NCBI GenBank assembly: GCA_020809705.1
Contig: CP085832.1
Span: 5,022,001-5,086,000, forward strand
Length of the DNA: 64,000 bases
Direction of reading: 5' to 3'
Source: Calonectria ilicicola
Taxonomy: Eukaryota; Ascomycota; Sordariomycetes; Hypocreales; Nectriaceae
The number at the start of each line of letters is the position of its first letter. The first letter of the stretch is position 1. The notes beneath the pieces are model-generated. The model was given only the letters and a program-made list of their open reading frames with translations, was not told where the DNA came from and made no database searches. This document shows positions 1 to 11,190 of this stretch, piece by piece. The translations under genes and the position numbers were made by a program.

Positions 1-1212
1 CAGGAGGATCATCTGTCACCAGGAACCGGGCTGGGCCTCAGTCTCGTCAAACAGATTACCACCCAACTCAGAGGTAGCATTTCTGTGAGCAGCAAAGTTG
101 GCGTGGGGACAACAATTCACGTCTCAGTACCAATGACACCGCCATTGTTGACACCAGGCGAGCAGCCTCAGCTTTCTGATGATGACATCGAGTTTCAAGC
201 ACACATTCATAATCTCAAAGGTCTGCGTGTTAATCTAGTTGGCTTCGCGAAATGTAGGGCTGCGCCAACCAATCCCCCAAATCTGGGAACCTTCTGTACA
301 GTCCAGGATGTCTGTCGAGATTGGCTTCAAATGACCATAGTAAACGATGTCGAAGGTGACTTGTTAGCCCCTGATTTGATTTTATGCACTGAAGACGCAT
401 TGCCCAAAGACTGGGAGGCGGGAACCGACCCTACGCAACCACCGTCAGTCGTAATATGTGCGAACACACTCGTGGCGCACCACATGACCTCGCAATTCGA
501 ATCCCAGCCTGGATCCAGCGGGTACGAGTTCACGTCACAACCGTAAGTGCCCCTGTTCAACCATTATTTTCCGAAATTGATTAACCATTTTTACAGGGTT
601 GGTCCGCGGAAATTAGCCAAGGCCTTTTCCATCGCCATGAGGCGATGGGCCGAGCGCCAAACCACACCGAAAAACTTTGCAAAGACAGCCATCAGGTCCA
701 ACTCGCAATCTTCGCTACTCGATACTGGAACTCAACCAACAAAGAGGAGCAATTCTTTGATCAGATCCAAATGCGAGCCCGCCAGATTGCCATCTCCATC
801 AACACCAACCAACCCAGACGCAAAACCCAAGTTTCTCCTCGTAGATGATAATTTTGTCAATATGAGAATCCTATCTACATACATGAAAAAACTAGGGCAA
901 ACATACGAAACTGCGGGTAACGGTCAAGAAGCCCTCGACAAATACCAACAAAATCCATACCACTATCAATGTATCTTGATGGATATATCCATGCCAATAA
1001 TGGATGGGTTCGAAGCCACCCAGATGATCCGTGCTTTTGAGCGAGAACACCAGATTCAGCCAGCTATGATTATTGCGTTGACGGGGCTTGCATCGGAAAA
1101 CGCTCAAGAGGAGGCCGCTGGTAGTGGTATTGACCTGTTTCTGAGCAAGCCAGTGAAACTCAAAGAGTTAAGTAGGGAGCTGACATCAAAAGGTATTATT
1201 GGCCAGCAATGA
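1..1212 (+). CDS. Hybrid histidine kinase, C-terminal part (5' end outside window)
   Basis: The reading frame is open from base 1. It begins inside the kinase ATPase domain: GTGLGLS, at about codons 8-14, is the G2 box of HATPase_c, followed by the usual GG..S..S..G.GT end. A 54-bp intron (543-596, GTAAGT...ACAG) joins two in-frame exons. After a low-complexity linker a receiver domain runs to the end, with the acidic pair in LLVDDN, the phospho-acceptor Asp in CILMDISMPIMDG, the ALTG Thr and the SKPV Lys all present. Such kinases pass phosphate through a Ypd1-type transfer protein to Ssk1/Skn7-type regulators (family knowledge). The sensor region is missing, so the fungal HHK class cannot be given. 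Stop TGA at 1210-1212. Confidence 0.9.
543..596 (+). other. Intron in the histidine kinase gene
   Basis: Donor GTAAGT, acceptor TTTTTACAG, with a TTAAC branch-like site. Removing it joins the CC|G codon and continues the same frame from the kinase domain into the linker to the receiver domain. Without splicing the protein would stop at 544-546. Confidence 0.85.
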
Positions 1213-2152
1213 GAGCGTGACTCGCGGCCGCGGAATTTCGAACAGCTTTGAAATAGTTAACATTACCACGGCCAGGGCGTACTGGGAGTTTTTTTTTTCG
1301 ACTGAACCCTTTGAGTACTTATCAAGTAATTATCCACCCTCCATCCAAATTTGCGCTCGCAAAACATGAGGTTATTATAATACGTTTGTGGGCAAAAGAA
1401 GCGATAACGGAGGCTCTCTAGCAACGGCCGAGATTTAAACATCAATTAAAGTGTGCAAATAGAAATTAGATATCCATATAATTAACCTACTATGAGACAA
1501 ACAATTCATAACAAAATACATAAAAATCAAGAGACATGTCAAGCAAAAACACGAACATGTGAAAATAGTGCTCACGATGTCTTGTTCTGGATTTGGGTTA
1601 GTGGCGCACCATGGGCTTCCCTCCAGTTAAGAAATACCTCTAAACCGCAGTGACTTCTTTGAATCGGGAGGTACTCAATAGCAGGGGCACGTGCTGCTAG
1701 GTCTTATTGGTCAATTCCCCTTGTAACCTTAAGCGCGTTGAGTCAAGGCCCGTGCGCCACTATTTTGAGAAGACGAGTTATGATGCATACCCTAGACAAG
1801 ATGCAGCTGGTGTTACATGATGGAACGGTCCCTCCGATATTGATATTTTCGACAAAAGCTGATCCTCAATCTCTCAAAAGAAAAAAATCCAAGAGTTTGA
1901 GGTCGTCCTTTCAGTCTCCTTTTTTGTTTCCCTCGCCAAGATAAAGCATCCCAAACTCAAATAATAACGGGTAAATCTTGATATAGCAAATCCCGAGTGT
2001 AGCAAATTGCGCAACTCAATCCTTTCACATCTATTCTATCATTGTCTTCTTTCGATTTTTATTTATTTTATTTTGGCCATCATTATCTGCCAAATGTTGA
2101 TATTTTCTCATCTGGATAATAATATTTCGTTCAAATTCAAATCCTTCGAACG
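1213..2152. other. Convergent intergenic region, no gene seen
   Basis: This lies between the 3' ends of the histidine kinase (+) and the glycosidase-like pseudogene (-). It is moderately AT-rich, with short oligo-T and oligo-A runs that could serve as 3'-end signals. The few short open frames show no recognisable domain or compositional sign of coding. Confidence 0.6.
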
Positions 2153-4497
2153 TCAAATTGCTGGAGTGAATCCTTCAACTTTAACGTCCCAACTCTTTGG
2201 GAAATGGGAATATTCTTTACCGTCCTATCCACCTGCCATCATTGCAACAGCTAGGAGGAATGACCCAGAACTTGGGAAATATGGGCGAGGTACTCTTGTG
2301 CCACCAGTTGGATATCCTGCATCGTCAAAATCGAATTCGGGATGTAGAAGATACTCAATAGCTCTGTTGACATTCCCGAGACGTAGTGCATTCATGGCTA
2401 GCATGGGAAAGTCCCAGCCATACAAATTCTCTAGATCCCAAACTTCATAGATTTTCTCAGCAGTGTTTTGTACTATTGTGAGATTGAGGGTATCCATATT
2501 GGACGGAGGGGGCAGTAAACCGAATATTCCCGACATGGCTGGATGATCCGTCACAGTTAGATTGTCGGTCCACATGTTAGGAATGCCTTCGTAAATGGGA
2601 TACGTGTTGTTGTCAACAGGCAGTGGGCAGAGTCTCTGTAGCATATCCGTATACGTTGTGGGAACCGACTCTCCACGGCGATTCTTCCATTTGGATGCAA
2701 TTTCGAGCCCAAACCGCCAGTAAGCGAGCTCAAAGGTCGGGTTATGTGTCGCATTTGGATTGGTGTTTTCAGACACTGGATACATGGGCGGACCGAGCTC
2801 GTAGCAGCCCTCACCCTGTGAGTTATTCAAAAAGCCGTAAGAGCACATAAAGTCAGCAGTAGCCGATATGACTTCGTCCCACTTGTCGAGCGTCGCCTCG
2901 GTTGGGGAGCGACGGTATTCGAGCTCCGCGAAATACATGGGATGCGGCTGTTGCCAGATGAGTAGTGTATTAATCTCGCCAGGGCCGTCGGCCAGATTAT
3001 TCCCTGTCATCTTTCCCCACCTGGCTCCGTCGTATCCTTGCTTTTCTGCTCTCGCGTATGCTCCATTGAGTAGGAGTTCGTATGTGCGATTGGCGGAACG
3101 CCAGAACAAAGGCCGTTGGTTCCATCTCGCAAAGTGGAAAACATGCCAGCCATACATTTCCATCTGCATTTCGGTAAAAATAAACAAATTTGATCATTTG
3201 AGGTGGGAGAAGATATGACGTACGTGGAATTTGCCATACCAACCGTTATTTACCAGACCTGGTTACATTAGAATTGTACTTGACTCTGTTTTCGAGATTG
3301 CGATATAATCGACGAACATACCAGATTCTGGAGTTGATATTAGTGAAAAGTATCCTTTTCTTTCTGTGCAAGAACTGACCTTGGGGAGGGAGATCGGATG
3401 CTGCGTTGACGGCCTCTAGATATTGCGACTGGATGGTGATACGTTGCAATTCCTGAGCATCATTGGAAGTGGATGCAGTTAAATCAATGAATGATCCATT
3501 ATTCCAATAATTTCTCCACCAATCAATGGAAACTTTCTTGATGTAGTCGACGGTCTGTGGCTTCTTGTTGGCTTCTTGTTCTGAGAAACGGACAACAAGG
3601 TTTAATGAATCTGAGCTCGGGTTTAAGTGATATCGATGAGTATTGTGATCTGGACCCGAGACTTTGTCGTTTGTATCCCAAGTTAGATTTATGTTGTATT
3701 CGGTGTCATCCAACTTATGGTTGATGACAGCTCTCCCCTTTCCTGGCCCTGATTTAGAGTGCTAATGTGGTTGCTCGTTGCATTAAATACTCCAACAAAA
3801 GGCGCCTCAAACTTGTTATTAGTGGGATACGGCAAATCGAGGAATATACCGATTTCACCCTCGGATAATAATTTTGATTTGACGTTGATTGCCACCGTGT
3901 CAGAATTCGGATCAACCATTGTCTGAACTGAGACTAGAGTATTCTTGTATTGGAACTGGGAGTGAATGATGCCCGTCCACATGTCTAGTGTCTGAGACTT
4001 GCCGTCTAACATGTCTTCGGTCACATCGCTGTTTTTAAAGGAGAACCCAATCCTACCGAGATTAATCCGGTGAGGGTTTTCTCTCAGCCAAGATCCAATG
4101 TCTGATTCATTATCACTTGGCATATTGTAGTTGACGAGACGTCCATGTGTCCACCAATCCATTCCATGGTAATCTGAAATCGCATTAAGTAACGTTTCTC
4201 GTGCAAAATTTCGTCACACGTACCAGATACTTTTGTTTGACCGGGCGTTGTTGGAAGGCTAAAGTTGTGCCAACCCCACGTTGACAAAGTCGCGAAAGGT
4301 TGAAATGTCTGAAGCCCAGTCACGTCCACACCAAAGGCGAAATTGCCATTGCCGACCTGGAGAGGTGTCTCGGGAGAGCTTTGATTTCGTGTTGGGTTGA
4401 AAGATTGGACAACCCGCGTGCGATTAATCTTATTTTGTGCGCTAGATGCCCCGGCTATGACAGCGCAAAATAAAGTGATTATTCGAAACGAATACAT
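2153..4497 (-). pseudogene. Broken secreted six-hairpin-glycosidase-like protein
   Basis: Start ATG at 4497-4495 opens with a signal peptide (MYSFRIITLFCAVIAGASSA). Predicted exons are 4497-4224, 4173-3380, 3327-3322 (6 nt), 3258-3224 and 3163-2153, with introns 4223-4174, 3379-3328, 3321-3259 and 3223-3164. The spliced protein contains PPQESGL, NGWYGKFHMEM and SSGSFLLAVAMMAGG. From memory these match large secreted fungal proteins annotated as six-hairpin glycosidase-like; the substrate is unknown. Two lesions break it. Near 3750-3757 the frame shifts, as if one A were lost from the AAA run at 3753-3755: upstream family-like sequence ends in one frame and resumes in another at GKGRAVINHKLDD. 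At 2227-2225 an in-frame TAG stands where TGG is expected, and coding-like sequence (FPKSWDVKVEGFTPAI) continues to TGA at 2155-2153. It may be a true pseudogene, or the frameshift could be a sequencing error. Confidence 0.75.
3322..3327 (-). other. Predicted 6-nt micro-exon of the glycosidase-like gene
   Basis: The six bases AATCTG sit between a CTCCAG acceptor (preceded by ACTAAT) and a GTATGT donor. With the flanking exons they create the ESG of PPQESGL. Skipping them leaves the frame intact but removes the Glu, giving PPQGL. The family motif as I recall it is P-x-E-[ST]-G-L, so inclusion is favoured. Confidence 0.6.
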
Positions 4498-5144
4498 GTC
4501 GGAGAAACATTGCCCGATCGACCTAGAGAAAAATAAAACGAATCCCGATTTGTGCAAATCGCGGCTAAAGCCTCACGACCAATTGCGAATCTGAGGTGGC
4601 TGCAGCAAAGGAGGCCTAAGAATATTGCAAATTGTGCGTTGTTGAATAAATATAATTGTACTGCAACACGCTCCTATACGTCAACTATAAATTGGTGAGC
4701 TTGGATTTATCTACCACGTAAGGACCCCGCGATTTAGCAAAAGTCTATTACATTTAGGCTGATCAAATCGGGCTCGGGGTATCATTGCAACGACCACTTG
4801 GGTGGGGAAACTGCTCCAAGACGAACTGATTCGGGACCCGTATTTTGAGGGGTATTATTTGGTCCAGCAAAGAAAAGCAGATCATCGGTCTAACAAATAT
4901 GTGGGTTATTATTTCGCCACGTCAAGATGGTGTCTTTTGTCGTCAAGCAAAATGTGGCACCCGAGGCTAGCCTCAGTGGCTTGGGGGGTACAGCCGCTAA
5001 TTCCGATCTCGGAATGTCGAGTAATAAATTTGGTATTGCTCATTCATGGTCAAGTTCCCCACGACACCTCTTCTGTGATCAAAGCCGCATAACCCAGGGA
5101 AGTCAAGGACGAACCCTTGACGGCTTGGACGTTGAAATTTAAAA
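4498..5144. promoter_or_regulatory. Divergent promoter region, glycosidase-like gene / GGT gene
   Basis: This 647-bp spacer separates the divergent start codons at 4497 (-) and 5145 (+), so it must hold both promoters. Open frames crossing it do not resemble proteins and end before either start. No specific binding site is claimed. Confidence 0.5.
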
Positions 5145-7149
5145 ATGGGTTCTCGTTTGGCATCCACCCAAGACATGACGGCACAGTCCTATTTCACCAG
5201 ATTTCCAAGCCGAAGAAGTGTGGTGTACAGCACCAAAGGGATGGTGGCCTGCACTCAACCATTGGCGGTGGAAGCAGGGCAGAAAATTTTGACAATGGGT
5301 GGAAATGCAGCTGTGAGTCAGTAAGCAACTGATTTTCATGGCATGGTATTCTAACAAACTCTAGGATGCTGCCATTGCAGTGGGTACGTAATGCCATGGA
5401 TGGATTTCTATTTGTTTTCCGGTCAGATTTTGACGAGTCGATATTGAAGCTGCTGCTCTGAATGTGACTGAACATGGCTCGACCGGGTTGGGAGGAGACA
5501 TGTTTTGTCTGTATTTTGATGTATCGACGCGAAATATTCGTGCCCTCAACGGCTCTGGACGAAGTCCTAAAAATTCCAATTTATCGCAGATCAAGATGCA
5601 ACTAGGAGTAAAAGAATCGGAAGGTGGTAAGATTCCGTTTTCTAGTCCGCATGCTGTTACCGTACCGGGGGCGGCAGCGGGGTGGGTCGATGTGATTGAG
5701 AAGTTCGGGAGCGGCAAGTTGACACTGCTGCAAATTTTGACACCAGCTATCGAGCTGAGTGAACAGGGATTTCCCGTCAGTCAAGTAGCGGCTAAAATGG
5801 TGATTCGTCCAAAATGCTTGGGGCCGATATGGAAGCTAATTTGATTGCAGTGGGAGGATGCTGAAAAGGATCTCAAAAGTGTCTCGTCGAACTTTTGTGA
5901 CATCATGAAGGAGGATCTAAGTGCAGACCAACTCTTTCGGGCCCCTCGTGCTGGGGAGATACTACGCAACCCTTTGCTGGGGAAGACGTTTCGAAGATTG
6001 GCAGCCGAGGGGAAGAAAGGATTCTACACTGGCCCAATTGCCGAGGCGATCGTGAATGTACTGAGAGCTAAAGGCGGCTACATGGAACTCTCCGACTTGG
6101 AGGATCACATGAATCGTGGCTCAGAAGAAGTGCAACCGATTTCACTTCGATTTCAAAAGCTTCGGAATGATGTGACACTATCGCAGCAAGCTTTTGATCG
6201 CCGCACTGACAACGATGGTGTAGAACTTTGGGAACACCCGCCAAACGGGCAGGGAATTGTGGCTTTAATTGCTCTTGGAATTCTGGAACAACTCAAAAGG
6301 GATAACAAATTGCCCGAGTTGAAGCAGGAAGACCACAACAGTGCCCATTATTTGCATGCAATTATCGAATCGCTCCGAATCGCTTTTGCTGATGCTTGCT
6401 GGTGGGTAACAGACCCAGATTACAGCCCCATAGCTCCAGAAGAGCTCATATCTCGTCCCTATCTGGCCGAGAGAGCGAAGTTATTTGACCCCAACTGTGC
6501 TGGACGTTTTGCCAATGGGCAACCTGGTTCAAGTCCAGCTCAGAGCCATAGTGATACTGTATACTTTGCAGTCACCGACAAGGAAGGCAATGGCATGAGC
6601 TTTGTCAATTCACTCTCTCGAGAATTTGGATCCTGCATTATTCCCCAGGGATGTGGATTCACATTGCAAAGTCGCGGCTGTAATTTTATTCTTGGGCCTG
6701 AAGCCCACCCTAACATTTACAAGGGCGGGAAAAGACCATTTAATACGATCATTCCCGCACTTATAACATCTTTAGAGGGTTCAGAGCGTCAGCTTCATTC
6801 CGTGTATGGGGTAATGGGAGGCCCCATGCAACCACAAGGTCATGTCCAAGTTTTGCTCAATATGGAAGTATTCGGAATGAACCCGCAACAAGCGTTAGAT
6901 GCGCCTAGAGTTTGCGTAACCTTGGATGACAAGCAAAAGGAAGTCATCTATATCGAGGAAGGCATTGACGAATCAGTGTCCAGAGAATTAAGCGCGATGG
7001 GACATAACGTGCGGATGGTGAATGAATGGAATCGCAGTGTTTTTGGCCGAGGCCAAATTATACGAAGGTATATTGATGGGCAAGCAGATACAGCAGTTTA
7101 CAGTGCTGGCAGTGATATGAGAGGCGATGGCTGCGCAATGCCTGCTTAA
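5145..7149 (+). CDS. Gamma-glutamyltranspeptidase-family (Ntn-hydrolase) protein
   Basis: Four exons (5145-5312, 5365-5383, 5450-5799, 5851-7149) give 611 residues, a normal length for the family. The second exon is only 19 nt; introns are 52, 66 and 51 bp. Near the N-terminus GGNAADAAIAV and [10 protein letters not shown] are hallmark GGT motifs. [10 protein letters not shown] lies in the large-subunit part. The expected autocatalytic nucleophile is Thr415 in the segment [14 protein letters not shown] (codon at 6556-6558). The tail has [10 protein letters not shown] and GGPMQPQGH, resembling the YwrD-like/acylase branch more than classical glutathione-degrading GGTs. There is no signal peptide or N-terminal membrane anchor, so it is probably intracellular. 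Members cleave gamma-glutamyl or related amide bonds after self-processing into two subunits. The substrate is not predictable here. The gene looks intact. Confidence 0.9.
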
Positions 7150-8184
7150 CATTCTGCTCTGCATGCCCTGACCACCCTGGCTGATGACGATGATTCCTAA
7201 GGCACTTCTCGAAATGAGTCAAGGCCACTGCGAGGCTGAAACCGCCGGGCTTTGCGATTCATTGTGCGTACGATATCATCGCTGTGGATTGCGCAGTTGG
7301 ATTATTATTATCATCACACAAAAATGAATGCTGAGAGATGGGAGGAGCAAGATCAATAGAGTGCGGGTACTACCAGGCGCGTCAATTGATCCACGCGAAC
7401 CTTCGAAGGTTGCGTTATTGTCAAGCGGGGATTTAGTCGAGTGTCTCGGAGGTTGCTTAGTTTGTGATAATAAGGTCGAGGAAGGCGGTGCACCCCTAGA
7501 TGTAATTTGAGATGAATTCGCGAATATTAGTGGTAAGAAGATTCCCTCCTCGGGTGTTTCCGCTTTTAGTTTAGCCATGATGCAGATGTAACGCAATGTA
7601 TTGCGATGAGCTGAGAAGCGATGAGCTGTGCCGCGATGACCCATTATGAAACATGCTGGATGTTTTCTTGTAGGGCTGGTCGCCAAGCAAGTGCGTTCTC
7701 GAGGATCCGTCGTGTCGTGTTACCCCAGAGGCGCTTTCGTCTGGGGTATCGGTGATCGACAGGCTCGGGTGGAGGCTGTGCCGCGGTCGATGTACGCGTA
7801 CAACAAAAGAGTTTTAGCGTGATGCGTGTTACAAGGTCCCTTGGACGGACGATGATGATGCTCATAAATTCCAACCAAAATGTGCAAGAAAGCTGACCAA
7901 ATTAGACAATTTGCCATGGGTCTGGTCATCTACTGTTTTTTCTCTCTCGTGATTTTTCTGTTCCGTGAGTTCATTTCTGCATGATTTTTCCCCCTCAGAA
8001 TTGGCGTTGTGTGCGCCCCACGAGATGTGAATGATGCTTCGCGTCATATCTTTAATAAACTACTCCGTAAGCTTATCGGTTAAATCCTGCTATGGCAAGC
8101 TTTATCCAGTATTGCATGGGCTATGCTGACCTTCGATCCCACTTGATGCAGGATTCCCGACAACGCTAGGGGTTTTATCGCAGC
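7150..8184. other. Intergenic region, no supported gene
   Basis: Several short frames on both strands overlap here, the longest being a 136-codon minus frame at 7276-7686. None shows a domain, signal peptide or believable intron chain. A short imperfect repeat (GCGATGAGCTG) occurs twice around 7603-7628. It could hide a small lineage-specific gene, but nothing supports one. Confidence 0.4.
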
Positions 8185-8490
8185 TTAGTTTTCATTGCCA
8201 ATTTCCCAATGCATCACCACGTTCAAGATGAAACAGACTACTAGTGAGGCTGTGATTAGACCAACCCCAAAAGTGGAGAAAACCGTTCCATACATTGCCG
8301 TTCTTGGACTTTTACACGATATTCTTAGGCGCCGAATCAACATTGATTCAGCCCTGAGTTTGGAGGTAATGCTAGCAAGGATGTGTGGCGATGCCCGTAT
8401 TGGATCGACCTGGGTAGTGCATCCTTCACCTTGGGACAAGCCCAGTGCAGCGGCTCTAGTGTAGCAAGCAAAGTGATTTTTTGCGATGGT
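8185..8490 (-). pseudogene. Possible terminal exon or remnant of a membrane protein
   Basis: After a plausible acceptor (GGATTCAG, ending at 8491) a minus-strand frame runs about 100 codons to TAA at 8187-8185. It starts near IAKNHFACYTRAAALGLSQ and has a basic middle followed by one strongly hydrophobic segment near the C-terminus (GLITASLVVCFILNVVM). Composition looks coding-like. I could not build a convincing upstream exon with a start codon between 8490 and 8756, so this is either the 3' relic of a lost gene or the last exon of a model I cannot complete. The family is not recognised. Confidence 0.35.
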
Positions 8491-8756
8491 CTGAATCCTT
8501 CCTCGTCAAGGCGATCATCTTGAATAACCGCAATCAATTTCGCTAATGGTAAAGCATGCCCTGCCATATCAGACCTCGTCTTAGTTGATTCAAACTTGAA
8601 ATGTGAATATATGAAGGATCTTATGTCCACCATTATTGTATAATTTTCATCTCATCATTCGCATCAACGTTCTTTGTCACTCATTATCTCCTAGTATACT
8701 ATTTTATTCAATCCCCTTTGTCATTCTTAGTCACTCTTTAACTCAATATTTTTACA

Positions 8757-10241
8757 ATGAAGTCTTCAATCGCTATCTTGTCGTTCGTCTTTTTAGCAGA
8801 TGCTAGGCCATTTACTGGAAAGCGAGACGATATTTACTCAGACAAAGAAAAATTCTGTAAGGGCTGGGATTTGTCAACGCCAGAAGGCGTTGATGACCTT
8901 TGGGAACAGACATATGCAGGTGCACAGCTTGAGCTATTCATTAAGAGCCAGTGGGGTATGGACTATCATTCAAAATGCCCTCAAACTTGAAGATTTGTTT
9001 TGATTTAACCATTTTGATTTTCAACAGAACACCAGAACTCATGGCTTTTGAATATGGAGGACTACCTTATGAATGGCACTTCGGGCAAGTCCGAAGCATC
9101 TGGTTGCGGTGCCCTAAGCAGCGACGAGTGTAATCCTATGGGCGGGATGAGCTGCGATGATCATTTTGACACACTTGTTGGCACTCCCCTCGCTAAAGAT
9201 GCGTATTGGATCTTTCAGGCTGCAAAGGGAGCGCATAACAAGTTCCGCCAAATGAAGAGCCAGCTTGTTGACGAAACCCTTGTCCAAGGATTGAAGATTG
9301 CCAGCATGACCACAGATTTTGGTGGTGACGAAACTGAATCTGACAATGTCATGTCTTGGCTTTCAGCTGCTTGCTCAATGGGTGGTATCCTTGGAGGACT
9401 TGTGCCTGGTGCTGTATGTTATACCCTGATGGAACATGTTCTATGGCTAACATGACTTTTTTTCTTCTTTTTTTAGGGCACTGCTATTGAGGCAGGATTT
9501 GGTCTTTTGAGTGCTGTTTTCTCTGGTCTTGCAAACGTGGAAGAGGGAGATGATGGCGTGGACCAAGGCAGTATTTCAAGCGCTCTTGCCGATTCCTTTC
9601 AATCTGCAAGTGATCGACTTGAGACAATCCTCCGAATTGCTATGGGTGGTGGCACCAGCGATGATGAGTATAATTCTTTGCCAGCACCAAAGTGGGATAC
9701 ATACGAGACCAAGGTTGCCAAATTTTTCAATGGTGGCTGGTTCATTATGAATGATGACGCGGCTGCTGTCACTGCTGTCATTGATACCATGTCGAATAAC
9801 TTGAGATTGAAGGTGGCCAGCAATATTATGAAGGCCGCCAATCTATATCTCGTTGCTGACAAGAGTGAAGGTGTCCGCACACGCGAGACCTGTGGTTATG
9901 CTACTGGTCGCCAGTGGCTGGAGCTCAAGGATGGTGAAGAGTACTGCTTTTACCTGATGAAACATTCCGATAACTGGACTGAAGACGAATGGACCGAGGC
10001 TGGAGAGAGCATCTACACGGCCATGGCTAAATATGGTCTTGGTGACCGCGAGACATTTTACGGTGCTATTATCGACTGTACTCTCAATGGTGGGGATGAC
10101 GCTAAGATTGATACGACCGCCTTGGCTTGGGGAGAGCTTCCACGATGCTATTTTGACCTCCCAGCAGTATTTATTGAGAAAACTACTATTTGGCCTTGTG
10201 AGGTAATCTGCGAGTCAACCTCGTCCTCAGAACTAAAATAG
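8757..10241 (+). CDS. Secreted protein of unknown function with glycine-rich hydrophobic segment
   Basis: Three exons (8757-8955, 9028-9413, 9477-10241; introns 72 and 63 bp, the second with a GCTAAC branch site) encode 449 residues. A short signal peptide (about residues 1-16) is followed by a dibasic Lys-Arg at 22-23, a likely Kex2 cleavage site. Cysteines cluster early (FCKGW; CGALSSDECNPMGGMSC) and again near the C-terminus, suggesting disulfides. Residues about 182-214 form a glycine-rich hydrophobic stretch (GGILGGLVPGAGTAIEAGFG) that could be a helical hairpin able to contact membranes. The rest is acidic and helix-prone. I do not recognise a named domain. It could be an effector-like or antagonistic secreted protein, but that is speculation. 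The frame is intact and the promoter-side sequence is CT-rich, as in expressed fungal genes. Confidence 0.8.
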
Positions 10242-11190
10242 GAGCTACAAAATGGTCCACTCATGGGTTGTCTATCTTGAGGCGATTGAGACGCCAATAT
10301 ATGGGGCATTCAAATGCCAACCACAAACTCTTTTACTAGCTTCTCTTTTATTTAATTCAGAATTCGACCATTAAAATTACCAAGATAATCAGAATATATT
10401 CAAGTCTTAATACAGCAATCAAATAGCCGAATTGATGATGCCAGTGATGAAAAGAATCTGGCTTCGGAAGGCTAGTTTCGATTTCTTATATCGCTAGGTG
10501 TGCTCTGGTACCCCATTTCACTGTCGAATAAGGTACTTACAATATTGTTGCCGGCCTCTTCTCAACGAGGTGAACGATTTGACTGACAACTGAACAGCTA
10601 TTATTGACAGGCTACAGATAGCTATTGTGTATGGTGCATGGTACTATTGCTGGAATCGAACGGATTGGGTGAAGATACGATCTCAGAAACGAATCCGTAA
10701 TTTTCCCTGTCTGGGAGTGATGTATTACAAAGGTATCGAATGGGTGTCTTTCTTTAGCGCCTAGGTGTAGTGTCTCGAAAGTTTGCTCGCTATGGGTTTT
10801 AAAATCACTGTTCAAGAAAATTCACAAGATCGGAGACAGAGCACATACGTATCTCACCGATTGTATATCTTACATTGAAGTCAACCATAATAATTCCTGT
10901 GGCGACCGTATCAACGGTTTTATGTGATCTGAGTAGACATTTCTTTATGACATTGCGGATTTTTTGGGGTAATTTATACTATTGGTAATAAATATCGAAA
11001 GCCAAGATTGCTTATCCCTCCGTACGGTTCATGTCAACGTGGCACATTCCACATTTACTCTGATTCGACGTTATGGTAAATGGTAGATGCTAGACTTGAA
11101 AGGTTTTTAGTTTATTACTTTTATTGTTGTTGTTGTTGTTGTTGGTATTATTTCTTTTTAGAAAACTACTAGCTTTTGAATAAATATAAA
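10242..11190. other. Convergent intergenic region
   Basis: This spacer separates the secreted-protein gene (+) from the PAN-like pseudogene (-). It contains a TTG microsatellite (seven units, 11124-11144) and otherwise becomes more AT-rich to the right. No coding frame is supported. Confidence 0.55.
11124..11144. repeat. TTG microsatellite
   Basis: Seven tandem TTG units in non-coding sequence just downstream of the PAN-like pseudogene. Confidence 0.9.

Noticed and set aside
2225..3187. Taking the TAG at 2225-2227 as the natural stop of the glycosidase-like gene
   Set aside because: Coding-like sequence ending FPKSWDVKVEGFTPAI continues in the same frame for 23 codons to TGA at 2153, which fits the family C-terminus as I recall it.
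7276..7686. 136-codon minus-strand frame downstream of the GGT gene
   Set aside because: No domain, no signal peptide and no supporting introns; it overlaps other equally long frames on the opposite strand.
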